Assembly (NCBI GenBank): GCA_947471745.1
Contig: CANJKZ010001154.1
Coordinates: 1,083,501-1,147,500, forward strand
Source of the DNA: Closterium sp. Naga37s-1
Lineage: Eukaryota > Streptophyta > Zygnematophyceae > Desmidiales > Closteriaceae
Direction: 5' to 3'
DNA: 64,000 nucleotides
The notes under the pieces are model-generated. The model did no database searches, was not told the DNA's origin, and saw nothing but the letters and a program-made list of their open reading frames with translations. Below are positions 9,937 to 22,090 of this stretch, piece after piece. The translations under genes were made by a program, and so were the position numbers. Position 1 is the first letter of the stretch, and each line of letters starts with the position of its first letter.

Positions 9937-12900
9937 ATGCGTATTTCAGTATGTGTCAAGAGCACTGTTTGTGTCATTCGAGATATGCCTTCACTTGGGT
10001 GAAGCCGACTTTGTTGTCTGATGTGCAATAAGTGCAACCGACTAAGTTTCGTGGTCAACACCGACTCGGAGGAGGAAGTCGATTAGAGTGGTTTGTCGAC
10101 TTCGGCGGGACCACAGCGAAGTCGACCACAGTTAAGCCAATTACGGTGAAGTTGACGAGATGCTGGCCGACGAAGTGAAGTCGGCAGACGGCATTGAGCC
10201 TTAGCGGTCGTCGACATGGCGCCGACTTACAAGCGTTATTCTCAAGTCGCTCGTGTCGGCGTCGCCTAAGGGGACAACTTCTGGTCGACCAAGCATCACC
10301 GGTCGACGAAATTCTGCTTGTGCGATAATTTCGCCCAAGGCGGTGTTGGCGAAAGTTTGCCTGTGTGATTAGCACTATGTGCTGTACAACCTGGCACATA
10401 CGCAATGTGCATCACGTGCACGACATTCACCCAACCGTCTGTTGTGCAAACCTACACATACTTGGTAGGTGTCATGCATGTGCACATTTGTTCACATACA
10501 ACTGCAATGCTGGCAGACCGCACTGGTGCAGAGTTGGCACGCTGCCTTCCTGCTACGTTGGCAAGCTGCATTCGTGCTGCGCTAGATTGTCGCCTTGCTG
10601 GTTTGCTAGGTGTATTGCATTGCATCATTGTAGTATTGACTTTGTTATTTCGACTTTGTCGTGCCATTGTACTATTGTTGTTCTAACTTTTCCTAATGAA
10701 ACTCTTGTTGTACGAGCAGAGCACAAGCCTTAGGTAACGCGATGGTCACCCGTACAACTTGTAACGTACCACTAGTCTACTCCCGTTATAAAGTGACTCC
10801 CTGCATGCGTTTTGCTATAATTTTTATAGAACAACAAAACACGATAAATGATAGTGTTGAACCTATTGGTACACAAGGACGATTACTTCCATTATAAAAA
10901 TATTTTTTGAGGTAGAAACAGTCTGGAGGGGCTAAAGCAACTGGTTGACTACCAGATAGTACAAGCGTATGTCAGAAAGCTAAAGCTGGTTAGGCTTAAG
11001 AGCCATGGCTAGAGTAGCTTAGTAGCTTAGGTTTAGGGTTGAAGAGGAATGTCGAGAGAGTTCCAAAGGAGAAAATGTGTTCAATAAAGAGAGAAGGTAC
11101 AAGGATATAGGCAAAGCAAGTATGGTGCACCACCAAACAATGTAATACTACACTAACTACTGCTACAAGCAGTTTATATAAGAAATATACTTCAACAGCG
11201 TATGGGTCCACGTAATTATATAAAAATATGAATGGAATGTACACACGAATGATAGATGAGCGTGTGGAAGGTTCACGTCGTAGTTGAATGACGTTTGGGA
11301 CCAATGATAAGGGTGGGATGGGATGGTACGTAGGATCAATAAAATGAGTATGCAGAGCATGTTTGAGAGATTGTGGTTCCATAGAAGCAATGGCTCTGCA
11401 AATAACTACAGTCACAAAAAGTAATAACCATATTTTTTCTAACGTATTGCAACTATATGGATAGCTGGAGCTGTTGTTATTGAGGATCCATATATTTCCC
11501 CCCCATTTTTTGGGGTTGAACAGCAGGTGCGACGTGGGGAAAGGGGAGGGGAGGGGAGGGGACTTGTCGGTTGAAGTCGAGCCGCAATGTATTGGAACAG
11601 ACGGACACTGACAGGGGAAACATGGAGGTCGAATGAAATCGCACCATTCGAAGCGAAAGTTTCATTGACAAGCCCGCCGCGAGTGCATCGCAGAAAAACC
11701 TCCACCGATTTTGACGCGCTGCCGTCTCACAAGTTACAGCTAGGCCTCCTTGGCTGTTGTGACGCTCATTTCCTTTTGATAAACTGTACGCAAGTTGAAC
11801 CAGCCATTGACAAGTTTCATACGCAATATGTTTACGTAATTTATATTGCCGATTTGTCAACCTGGAACCACAAGTTAGTGGAGCATATTCTAGAGATTGC
11901 GCAGGTATTGGACCCACATTGGTGTCGACGAGCCTACGCACCAACTATTTCGAGGCTGCAATTCAGGGAGGGGCCTTCTGGTTCTGCGGAGAACGAATGG
12001 ATAGAATTGCTTGCGAGGCTTCTCAACAATTTACAGTCCTAGTTCACGTACGTGTTACATCTGCAGCTAAGGGTGTATTGTATCATGGTGTCCACGCGTG
12101 CAGCAACTTGCACGAAGTGAAGCCGTTCCCAGTTGGCTTGTGTGAGGCGGATGTTTTTCCGCCAAAATCCTCCTCCGATTGATCCGAGTGCAACAACAAA
12201 CATACATGGCTAGTAACCGGATGCTCCTCCACCGTCCACCTTATGGCGTGTGCAAAGTGCGCAAAAACTCGACGTCGAGCAACGTCGGTGAATTTCCACC
12301 CTTGGATCAAAGGTTCCAACCGTCAGGATTCACCGACGTTCCTCGACGTCGAGTTTGTGCAGCACTTTGTACACGCCATTAGTATTGCCGGCTCACAATC
12401 GGCCTTCCGGTTAACGGTTTTCCATCGTTTCCGGGGCCCCACCCACCGAAGGTGTTTTGTCTTGGCAGAGAGAGCGGGGTCCGTTCACATTCTAGAACAC
12501 TCGTGCAGCTACTATTTGAGCGAGGATGAATAAGTTCTTCATTCACGATTCGCTGTCAATCTGGAAACGTTACAGCTTCACCGTAGCGCATTGGTCCCTT
12601 AACTACTACGAAAGAGGGCCAAGGCCACGCTTGAAGGGATCCGACTGCGGGAACGTCCCCTGCTCCAGTCTGCAAGCCCCGTTAGTCCGCCTGTACTAAC
12701 CTCGTCAGGACGGACTCTTTCGTCCGGGCCTGATTTCCAAGTCGCACCACCATATTCAACATCTTTCTGGTTTCCAGGGCACAGGATTTGAAGAGCAGTA
12801 CTAGTAAGTTGTACGACCGACGCTTCTCAATCCGTGACGGGTTTACTCAGCGACTCGTCAGTAATTCACCGCTTTGGCCGCTTAGGGAAGTCTGCGTGCT

Positions 12901-13120
12901 GGGGGTGCTCATCCACGTCTGGAAGGATTTTGTAACTGGCAGTTACCAGCTGCTGCGATACACGGCGTACCGCACGGGTCTCTTCAAAAGCTCCACCAGA
13001 GTCTGCGCAGCCGCCGGGATTCCCCCCACTGCCTGCCGCGCGGTCTGTTCGGACTTGCGATCGCTGTGCTGCTGCTGCTGCTGCTACTGCTACCAGCCAT
13101 TGTGAGCGCCAGCGGTCGCG
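9937..13120. other. Gene-poor stretch upstream of gene A
   Basis: No recognisable gene. About 10050-10320 is rich in repeated GAAGTCGAC/GTCGAC motifs that look like degenerate repeat DNA. 11520-11570 is a GGGGA-rich tract. A long hairpin lies at 12244-12376. The last few hundred bases should include the gene A promoter, but no element was identifiable. Confidence 0.4.
12244..12376. repeat. Long imperfect inverted repeat (about 50-bp arms, 33-bp loop)
   Basis: The left arm, about 12244-12293, runs GGCGTGTGCAAAGTGCGCAA and then ACTCGACGTCGAGCAACGTC. The right arm, about 12326-12376, is its reverse complement with only a few mismatches and a 1-nt gap. Each arm itself contains the palindrome CTCGACGTCGAG. 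No target-site duplication or coding role was seen. Confidence 0.85.
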
Positions 13121-16100
13121 ATGCACCGCCTCCGACGTCGCCTCAGGCCCGCGCCAGAATCATCATGTCTCAAGGAAGAGTGGCGTGCGTTCGAAAGCCC
13201 ACGTGCAAGTGCAACTAGTACTAGTACCACTACCACTAGCACCAGTTCTGCTAGTAGTACTACTACTAGCAATCTTACCCCGCGGCGGCGGCGTGTGACG
13301 GCAGCGTCGGCGGTGCGTCTTCTGCTCCTCACGTCATGTCTCGCGGCCGTCTCTTTCGCTCGCACTGCCAGTGCCGGACTTCAGAATTATGCTGTCACTC
13401 TCCACCCCTCCCAAGGTACCACTACTACTGCTTCTCTCGTCTCTCGTCTCTCCAACCCTAGCGTCATGAGGCTTCGTGGTGGTGGCATCTTTCCCATCGT
13501 TCTTTCACATCCTTCAAGGCGTGTAGTTTAAGGGTTCCACTGAATCGCGTTCCTGCCTGCCAGGCAGCCGCACCCACCCACCGGCTGTGCTGGCGTCACA
13601 TGGTTACTCACTCACTCACTCTCGCCCACTCACTCACTCTCACTCACTCACTCACTCACTGCTCATGATGCTCCCGCCTCTCTGTTCCTCTCCGCCCGCC
13701 CACTCTGGTTCTTCACTTGACTTGAGACGACTAAAAGAATCTCCTCTCTTTTCTTCTGTCTGCTGTTTCTCAGTCTTCTCAGTCCCCACCCCACCCCACC
13801 CCATCCCACCCCACCCCACCCTACCCTACCTCACCCCACCCCGTTACAGTCCCAGCGCTGCAGGACTGCAAGTCCTCGTGGGGCGTGGCGATGCAATGGG
13901 ATTTAGGAGACGACTGCATGACAGCGTACTTCGACCCAATCGAAGACCCCTGGCCCAAGCCCAGAGGCATTCTCTGTGATGACGACGGCATGGTCATCAC
14001 ACTGTGAGTGCATGTGCACCTTACTGGCCTACTACTACTTCTCCTGAGGGACCTTCGACTCTTGTCGAGTCAACTCAGAAATAGTCTCTGTCTCCGTCTC
14101 AAAAGCCGGTTCTGTGCTATGACTCTATAAGAACGTCATGTTCGGTTGTACTGTGAGTGATGGGGCTTGCTAGGTACGTGCCAGTGCGGAAGTGCCAGGC
14201 AGGCAGGGTAGGGTACCGCAACATCCCCTTCCCTTCCCCCCTTCTTTCTCCACCCTTATCCCTCTCCCCCCTGTTTTTGTCTTGTTCTTATGTTCCTGCT
14301 TTTGTGATCGCATCTTGTCATCCTGGGTGGGTCGCTGATGCTACAGTGGCTTTGGCATGGACTCGCCCCTCATGCTCTTCCTTGCTCTGCCTATCATTTA
14401 TCTTCCCTGTCACGCCATCTCTGACAGGAGCATGTCAAACGAGCATTGAGTCACCTCGTGCTCTTCTCTCCGCTGCCTTGTGTCATCCCCACAGGAGCAT
14501 GCCAAACGAGCAACTCCAAGGGTCCCTACCTGCGTCGCTCGGCTCCCTCGCTCAGCTTGTCTACCTGTACGTGCCGTTTGAGCTACACTGTTACTCGTAC
14601 CTGTTCGGGTCACTTCTGTCGAGGGGGGTCCACTGGAGGAGGGGGGGATTGAGGTGCCACAACAGTCCTTTGGTTCCCTCCTTCAGTCGGCCTGTGCGGT
14701 TCGAGTTACACTGTCTGCTCTGCACAGACCTGTTCCGTTCTGTTGAGATGAGACGAGAGCACCCACAGGGGAATTGCCACAGGGGGCTCGCATGAATGGA
14801 AAAGGCAATTGCGCTGCCCTGGAGAAACTGTGCGGGAGCACACCAAATTCTTCTGAAGCACACCCGTTTACAGGCCCTGCTGGTGGTGGCTGGTTGGGAT
14901 TTCAGTTTATGGTTGGCTTGACACACTCTTTGCTTGGGCTCTCAGTCAACATACTGTAACACTTGGCCCTGAGTTATGCACGGGGCTTTGTTCTCTACCA
15001 GCAGCTAGTAACCCATGTACGGTACCAACCAACCAACCAACCAACCAGCCAGCCACTGACATAAGCTCGCCACCACCGCTGCATGCTGAACACTGTTGTG
15101 TAACGATTCGTCACCACCACCTTGAATGTGCCCCCTCTGTCCCCTTCTGCCCCTCTGCTCCCCTCTGCCCCTCTCTTCTCCCCTCTGCCCCTCTCTGCTC
15201 CTCCTTGCCCCTCTCTGCTCCCCTCTGCCCCCTTTATCCCCCTCTACCCCCCACTGTCCCCTCCTCCCCTCCACCCCAACCCCACCCCACCCTCCCACTT
15301 TCCACTGCATCACGTGCAGGCAGTTGCATGGCAACTCGTTCACAGGATCCGTCCCAGCGACCATCGGACAGCTCACGAATCTCCTCGTCCTGTCCGTACC
15401 CAATCCACCCACCAGCACCGACCCGACCAGCCTCTCTGTTTGTCCGTCCGTTGCTCACCTTTCTCCGTTCCGATCACCAGCAGCAGCAGCAGCACACCAC
15501 TATCGTGCTACCAGAAAACAGTACCCTGTGCTGTGATGTGACGTGCTTGACATTGGATAACCAGAGAGAGCCTTGACTGCCTTTCTTCCTCCAACCCCAT
15601 TCAACGGCTAACCAGGTCTCTTCAAGGCAACAAGCTCACAGCCATTCCTGACTCTCTAGGCGACCTGACTCAGCTCAGAGAGCTGTGAGTACTTTGTTCA
15701 CTGCTACACCTACCAGTGTTTTCACTCACCTGCTGCTACAGCTGACTTTTCTCTCTTTCTACTGCTGCTACTGCTGTGTAGATACCCCTAAGCGTCCGTC
15801 CCTGCACTACCCTCAACTGACCTTGTTTTGTTGGAATTTGAACCCTGACTCGTTTCCCCCACTGCCCCCTCCCGTCCCGTGTTTCGCCCCAATCCCTATC
15901 CTTACGCCTGGCAGCAATTTGGCGAGAAACGAAATAGCCGGCACTGTACCAGCATCACTTAGCAAGCTGCAGGCTCTAAACCAACTGTACGTACGGGTTT
16001 TACATTGAATCATCTCTGGCCGACCTCTCCTCTCCTCTCTCCTCTCGCCTCTCTCACGACTTGAGGCGGGTCAAAGCTAGACTGTACGTAGGCGTAACTC

Positions 16101-19100
16101 ACAACTCTCAGTGGAGTCGCTCTTTGCAGCCATGGGGCTCACCACTCAAGAAGGGAAGTGCAGCGCTGGAGGCTCTCCGACTGATGCCTTTGAGAAGCTG
16201 CTCTCTCTGCCCAAAGGGGGAGTCGCTCTAGCTGTCAACGCCACTGGCACAGCTGGTGCATTGCGTTCACGTGCAACTAAAAAGCCTGCTGTAAGTGCCG
16301 TGCCAGTGTGCTTCTGTTCTGTGTCAGTGCGTTCTGCGAATTCTTGAAAGTGACTTGGGTACGGACGGAAACATGGACAAAGGAATGGCTGTGAGAGGCT
16401 GGCAAGGCATGTGTATAAGGTGTGCGAATGATCGTGCAAGGCTGAACGTGGGCAAAGGCTGGGCGACGTTTGTTGCATTCTCACTCTTAACCTGACGATT
16501 GTCTGACTCTCTTCCTGCCCATTTATTCCACATATAACTCTGACTACATGCCTTCACACCCTTAGCTTTCCTTGTTGCATCCGTGACCACCCATCCAAGC
16601 CAAGTACTATCCCAGCCGTGGCTTGGAGCCTATGCAGGTGCCCTTATAAAAAAAATCATAAGTGGATATCCGTTTTTTTTTTTTTTCCTCTCTCTCTCTC
16701 TACATTTTTCATGGTTCTTGATCGAACATGCATGCAGGTAAAGTACTACCCCATCCAAGGGTTTGAGCGCACGCAGTTCAAGGGGTATGTGGGGCTCATG
16801 CTGGCAGTGCAGCGGCAGCCAGTGGTGGTTCACATCGAAGCCTCTGCTGCCACATTCGCCAGATATGACGGGGTGAGTGCCAGTCATGTGTGCGTGTCAT
16901 GGCGATGACACGCACCTATAATAATAGTAATAATAATAATAATAACAATAGTAATAATAATAATAATTATTATTGTTATAACGGGGAATGAATTAGTATA
17001 TGCTGGCATGACCACAACACCCTCCCTCAGTCAGATTTCCTCGTTTTGCTGTTTGTGCTTTCCATGCTCTCAGCTAGACATGCGATAATTCCGCATCTCA
17101 TTGTTTTGCTATTTGTGCTTTCCGCTCTCTCTGCTAAACATACAGAGGTTTCCTCCCTTAGCGGTGTACTGGTTGTGTTCCCTGTGCTCTCTGCCATGGC
17201 AGACATACAAGTACCAGGACCCAGCTTGCTATACAGGCGAGCTGAACCACGTGGTGCTTGTTGTTGGCTACTCCGTTGCCGTGGGGGACAGCGTGCAGAA
17301 GCGTATTCCCCCTCCGTTTTGGATCATCCGCAACTCGTGGGGCGCGGGGTGGGGCTATAATGGCCACATGCGCATGGACATTCAGGGAGGGGATGGCGTG
17401 TGTGGCATCAACGTGCTGCCTGGCATCTACCCCATTGTCAAGAGTAAGGCATCGTACCCATTTGTCAAAAGGTTGAGGCATCTACCCCGTTGTCACAAGC
17501 AAGGCCCATCAAGGGCACTTGTGAAATCACCACTTTATTGTGTCATGCTGGATATTTGCAACTGCACGATGCCGAATCCTCTACCAACTTCTAACCATAC
17601 AATCTCGACTTTGCATGTGACTCCTTTGATTCCCGTGTAGTTCCCGGGGATCCATGTGGCAAGAAGAGTTTCAAGGTCGATCGAGACGGTGAACCCGCTT
17701 TCAACCCGTGCGGTCGCTTCACATGCAAGGCCCTCGCTAAGAACAAGGGCAACTCCTGCAACAAGTGCATCATCCCCAAGTCGCCCATACAGCCCTTTGT
17801 GGAGGTCGCCAATGGGTTTGGCGCCAAGACATGTGTTTACGGTGAGAGACAAGTGTTTGCAGTACGATGCAACATACGTTCATAATGATGTGCTTGCCGC
17901 ACACATTTGTGGCTCTCCACCACAAGACAATGTGATTTGAAAGGTTCATCTTTAGTCCTTTGAGGTGCTCATAGCTTGTTCATGTAGCACAAGAGAGCCC
18001 ATGTAGCCCAATCCTCTCTTTCCCTTTCCGGATTGCAACTGTGCACGTGTCCCATGTCGTGCTTGAGGCACCCATAGATATTCTCCCTTTTGAGGCGCCT
18101 AAAAAGGCACCCATAGATATCCTCCCTGTGCTGCCGTCCCCACTCGCACTTCTTTCTTGTCCCCCTTCCACCACTGGTGGCACGGCGGCAGTGCACTTTT
18201 GAGTCGACTCAAAAGTCAACTCGCAGCAGTACATGTGTCCCGAGTAGTCCGTGAGGCATTCCTAGATTATTCCTGTACTGCCACCGCTTACACTTTTCTC
18301 CAGTGGGATGTGTGCCGCTCACTTCCGAGAATCCATTATTTCCCTCTACCGCACCTCCCACGCTTCTTGCCAGTGGACGTGCCGGTGGTCCTCCCATGCT
18401 TCAACAAACCCGTCACTTCCCTTCCCCGACCCTCTCACACTTCTTTCTCGTCCCTCGTCCACCGCTCGTGGCACTGTGGCAGTGGACGTGTGTGGGTCGT
18501 ACTTCAAGAACCCCTGTGCCGTGGGCACATGCATCAACGATGGCAAGGGCTCCTACTCCTGCATCTGCCCTCCCAACCACGTCCCCAGCCGAACCATCGA
18601 TGACTTTCCCACCTGCGACCCAGGTACGGTCAAACGCTGCTCCTCCCCACCTGCCTGTCACCCACCCAGATGCTTCTACCCCAGTTCCCTTGCACACGAA
18701 GGTATCCCAAGGAACAAGTTTTTTTTTTTTTTAATGAATAATAATAATTCTTTTTCGACGGTAGGACCATGCTCACAGTCATGACGTTTGAGGCTCCTTG
18801 AGAAGCCAACAGGACCCCATGTGCCTAGCAAGAGGCATGACTCTACGCGGCAGCAAGAGTTGCATGGAGAGGAAAAAGAAACAACAAGTGTGTTCTGTGT
18901 CTCTGTGTTTCTTCCCGCTCCCTCCCCCCTGTCCAGCCGGCAGCTTAGCTACCAGCTAGTCCGTCTGCTCCCTCCCTCCTGCACAGATGCCTTGCATTCT
19001 CTCTCCCTCTCCGTCACTCCCTCCCCTCTCTCCAGCTGGCAGCTTAGCCACCAGCTTGGCAGTGAGTGGCAGCAACTGGGCCTGCGCCGACGTTCATCCC

Positions 19101-22090
19101 CTCATGGGCCTCACGCTCGCCCAGTTCACACAGCAAAACGGGGTGAGTTGTTGTGGGGCGCGGGCATGCATGGGAGAGGAGAACGAGGGTGAAAGGGATG
19201 GGAGGGGATTGTGGGTTGAGTCAAGGGGTTGGATTGGGCAGTGGGTGGGCATGCGCAACGGATGTGCGTGTAAGGGGAAGGCCGGGTGTGTTTACTGGGT
19301 GAGGGAGAGAGAAGAGAGGACTTAGCGGGTGTGGGGTTGTGCATGCGTGTGTGCAGCAAAAAGCTAGACCAGGGTGTCCCGTTACAGGGCCACCTTGATT
19401 GTGCGTATAGTTCCTTTCTCCTCTCGCCTCCTCCTTTGGCTCCTCCTACCTACCCCCCTCCTGTTATCTCTCTCTGCGGCTGACTTGATTGGCTCTCTGC
19501 GCCATACAGGCTATCAACTGCAACAAGCCGCTGCTACTGAATGCGGTGCTCCAGCTGGGCGGCTCTCCTGTCGTCCCCTGCACTGCCTTCTTCTACGCCC
19601 TCTCTGTGAGCTCTCATATTTGGTCCAACTACCTTTCTACTTACAGCTGGACTTGAGTAGATCAGGTGGTGAGGCCACTCCACTAAGCAGGAACCAGAGC
19701 ACACGGACAGTGGGGTCGGTCAGTGGAGTCTGGAGTCACTGCTCTGACAGGGCACTTCTCGTGCATTGAGGTGTATTTTGAGGCGGCTCAAAAGACAGTG
19801 GGGTCAGTGGAGTCACTCTCTCCCCTGACAGGGTACTTCTCTTCTCTGTGCTGTCAGGGCTTTTGGGTCAGAAGTAGAGTCACTTTGAGATCACGGGAGG
19901 TTCTGCGGGTGCTGGGCTTACGGGGCTATGGGCAAGCTTTGTCGTACAAGTAAGTTGTGCATCCGTTTGAATTGAACGAGCTAATGGTAGACTGTTATGA
20001 GCTAATTGTGTCACAGCATCGCAGTAACTGCTGCTGATCACCACAATAACCCCTCTTCCCCTCCTTCCTGAACAAACGAACTTGGCATGGCATGGCAATC
20101 ATGAGCTTCACATTAGCATCTCATCAGGATTCAGCACAGCAACACATGCAGCTTGCATGTTGAAACCACGAGGGGCAATCAGCCGACTCTAAACTCCTCT
20201 CCCCTTGTTCACCCCTCCAGGGCGACACGTGTGAGTCCATCGCCTGGAGCATTGGGCGATCCGAGTCCGACCTTCTCGAGCTCAACCCCGGGCTGAGCTG
20301 CCAGCAGGGTATCAAGGCGGGGCGATCCTTGTGCGTTGAACGCAACCCCGAGTTCGCATTCAAGGTCCCGGAGTGCCTCAAGTTCACCACGCTCACAGCA
20401 CAGGACTCGTGCGAGCGGCTGCTGGAGAGGACGGGAGGAACCACATCGGTGGGGGCATCTGCTTGGGACGAGCTCTACAGGAACAACCCTGGGCTCGTCT
20501 GCTCGGGCACTGTCCCTACCGCTGCCTCTGCTGTCGGCAGCAGTGCTGGTGTGCAGGTGAGCGGTGGACGGAAGGGAAGGTGGGTGGGTGGGTCGAATGG
20601 GGTGGTGAAATGCAGAGCATGGGAGGCGGAGAGTCTGTTCACAGTTAGTGGGTGGTTGGCATGGCAGGTTTGAATAGCGCGCTTTGTGTAATTGTTATAT
20701 CCAACTCGTGAGACTCGTGTATTTTGGTACAGTATGTGAGTTTGGAGGTGGTTTGACTTGGGCTTGGGCAGCGTTGAAAACCGGTAACCTGTTGCTTGGT
20801 AGGTACCCGACTCACATGTGCTGCAGTGTCTTACGTCACGACGAAGCCTCATTCTATTGTATGGGAGACATTGCAGCTAATGGTCGCTGCAGTAATCTGT
20901 CTGAATGCTTTGAGAGCATGATGACATCAATTCGGTCCCAGCCATTTTCAAAAGACACCTCTACGATTCTTAGTTGAGGTGTAACCAGCTGGGTGAAACG
21001 GCAACTCATGCTCCCTTCTTTAAGATCCGTCTCATGTTGTTGATTGACCTTCACTCGGTTTGTTTTTCCCTTAAGTTCTTGCCTCAAATTTTGAGGCATG
21101 AGCTTGAAGCTGACACTTAACACCTAGTTACCCCGGATTTTCTCTGACTTGGTGCGCTTGGCCTAAACCTGAGCAAGGTTGAACGCTGGGCAGTTGGGGA
21201 TAGTGGTGAAAAAACGTTAGGCATGGCTTCGGGCGCGAAAGCCCAAGCACTCACAACACTTTTGGGGGGTTCGCTGAGTTAGCAAACCTCTGAAGCTGCC
21301 CTGTGGTTGGTGGCCCTAGTCCCGTATACCAAAGAGAACAATCTTCAAGTCTCCGTAGTTCACATCTCAGCAATAGTTAGTAAGGTTGACCTGTGCGATC
21401 CTCGAAATGAGCCACATGCTTTAAAGCCAGGGTCACACGTACTACGAGTGTTTTGCAGTTGAAGGTGAAAATTGGGCTGTGATTGGTTGGCGAGGTGTAA
21501 GTTTTGAAGTGGGGAGAAGCGAGGGGTGCGAAGCGAACTCAGATCGCTGAGTGTACCCGAACCTTCTAGGCTTGGAAACTTGGTTCGGTACCCAACCAAG
21601 AACGCCCCGAACTCAACAAAAGTCACAAGTACCCAAAAGTGTTTTGCAAATGCTTCTGGGGGCACTGGCGGGATGTGTCGCAAGCAGAGTTTTCAACCCA
21701 ACCAGAGAGGACTTCGTCTGCATTAACTAGGTAACCTAGCTTCAACTGTTTTGCAGTTGATGGCTCCTTAGCTTACATGAGACCCTGGCTTTAACATTCC
21801 CCGTCATCCTTTCTCCACTCCTTCCACAAATTTTTCCTTTCCCTCTCCTCTCCTCCTCCCACTACATCTCGCTGCTACCCCAGGTGTGCCTCAAGGCGGA
21901 GTACTGGCCATTTACACTCGGCAGGTGCACCAAGGGCCGGGCCAAGACGGTGTCGCCGTCATTGTCGTGCTCCGGTGCTTACAGCTTCTATGGTGGCACC
22001 ATGACAGCTGCGGCTGCCAAGTTCACCGAGTATAACGGCAATGCATGTGCCAAGAACGTTGGAGCCAAATATATGTGTGTGCCACGCTAG
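13121..22090 (+). CDS. Gene A: secreted LRR / papain-like (no catalytic Cys) / EGF / LysM protein, 15 exons
   Basis: Exons: 13121-13415, 13850-14003, 14495-14566, 15320-15391, 15616-15684, 15915-15986, 16092-16290, 16738-16872, 17203-17443, 17641-17841, 18483-18623, 19036-19142, 19510-19605, 20221-20556, 21884-22090. Phases agree throughout and the frame is open for 798 codons. Order: hydrophobic signal segment (RLLLLTSCLAAVSFA, residues about 68-82); LRR N-terminal cap (LQDCKSSWGV...GILCDDDG); four LRRs, one per exon (e.g. LQGSLPASLGSLAQL), residues about 150-245; papain-like C1A region about 250-436 with the His (LNHVVLVVGYS) and Asn (FWIIRNSWGAGWGYNG) sites; a Cys-rich segment; an EGF-like exon (504-550); LysM-like segments (about 551-730; GDTCESIAWS...LNPGLSC); and a Cys-containing end domain. 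The exon with the nucleophilic Cys (ACWAF in gene B) is missing. Exon 4's donor (GTCCGT) is weak. The start Met is matched by position in genes B and C. Probably extracellular; the ligand is unknown. Confidence 0.8.
13586..13850. repeat. TCAC and CCCCA simple repeats in gene A intron 1
   Basis: A (TCAC)n tract lies at about 13600-13665 and a CCCCACCCCA tract at about 13787-13845, running up to the exon 2 acceptor. At about 13722-13738 is CTTGAGACGACTAAAAG, a possible degenerate copy of the window's palindrome; no flanking duplication is clear. Confidence 0.6.
14424..14494. repeat. Partial duplication of the gene A exon 3 acceptor and start
   Basis: ACAGGAGCATGTCAAACGAG (about 14426-14445) is a near copy of the true acceptor plus exon start at 14491-14510 (ACAGGAGCATGCCAAACGAG), 65 bp upstream. 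It gives a decoy acceptor and breaks off after about 22 bp. No palindrome lies between the copies. Confidence 0.7.
16919..16981. repeat. AT-rich ATA/TAA microsatellite in gene A intron 8
   Basis: A run of AATAATAATA units that turns into TTATTATTGTTATAA at its right end, so it can fold on itself. Intronic; no coding potential. Confidence 0.75.
17040..17202. repeat. Three decayed tandem copies of the gene A intron 8 splice-acceptor region
   Basis: Segments TTTTGCTGTTTGTGCTTTCC (about 17044), TTTTGCTATTTGTGCTTTCC (about 17103) and the functional one ending CTCTGCCATGGCAG before exon 9 share a TTGTGCTTTCC...GCTCTC...AGACAT layout at roughly 57-59 bp spacing. Gene B has one comparable copy before its exon (GTATTTGTGCTTCCCGTGCT). 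Confidence 0.55.
18065..18126. repeat. 39-bp-period tandem duplication with palindrome at the junction, gene A intron 10
   Basis: GGCACCCATAGATATTCTCCC (copy 1, 18067-18087) and GGCACCCATAGATATCCTCCC (copy 2, 18106-18126) differ at one base. Between them sits TTTTGAGGCGCCTAAAAA (18088-18105), the GCGC palindrome with one C missing from the right arm, as at 4927-4945. Confidence 0.85.
18139..18490. repeat. Palindrome after a decayed copy of the EGF-exon acceptor region, gene A intron 10
   Basis: A perfect 22-bp palindrome, core TTTTGAGTCGACTCAAAA, lies at 18195-18216. Immediately upstream, 18139-18194 (CACTTCTTTCTTGTCCCCCT...GGCGGCAGTG) resembles the true acceptor region at about 18436-18485 (CACTTCTTTCTCGTCCCTCG...TGTGGCAGTG). 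Other weaker copies lie between. The match is clear but distant, so this palindrome is only loosely tied to one duplication. Confidence 0.65.
19707..19850. repeat. 88-bp-period tandem duplication with palindrome at the junction, gene A intron 13
   Basis: Copy 1 (about 19707-19763: ACAGTGGGGTCGGTCAGTGG...GGGCACTTCTCGTG) and copy 2 (about 19795-19845: ACAGTGGGGTCAGTGGAGTC...GGGTACTTCTCTTC) are diverged and carry indels. TTTTGAGGCGGCTCAAAA (19776-19793) lies just before copy 2; its centre is GCGG rather than GCGC, one change from perfect. Confidence 0.75.
21421..21794. mobile_element. Candidate MITE in gene A intron 14
   Basis: Perfect 14-bp terminal inverted repeats: TTAAAGCCAGGGTC at 21421-21434 and GACCCTGGCTTTAA at 21781-21794, giving a 374-bp element. 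Inner TTTTGCAGTTGA motifs near both ends add to the foldback character. No clean target duplication is visible because the ends themselves are partly palindromic. No coding frame. Confidence 0.55.
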
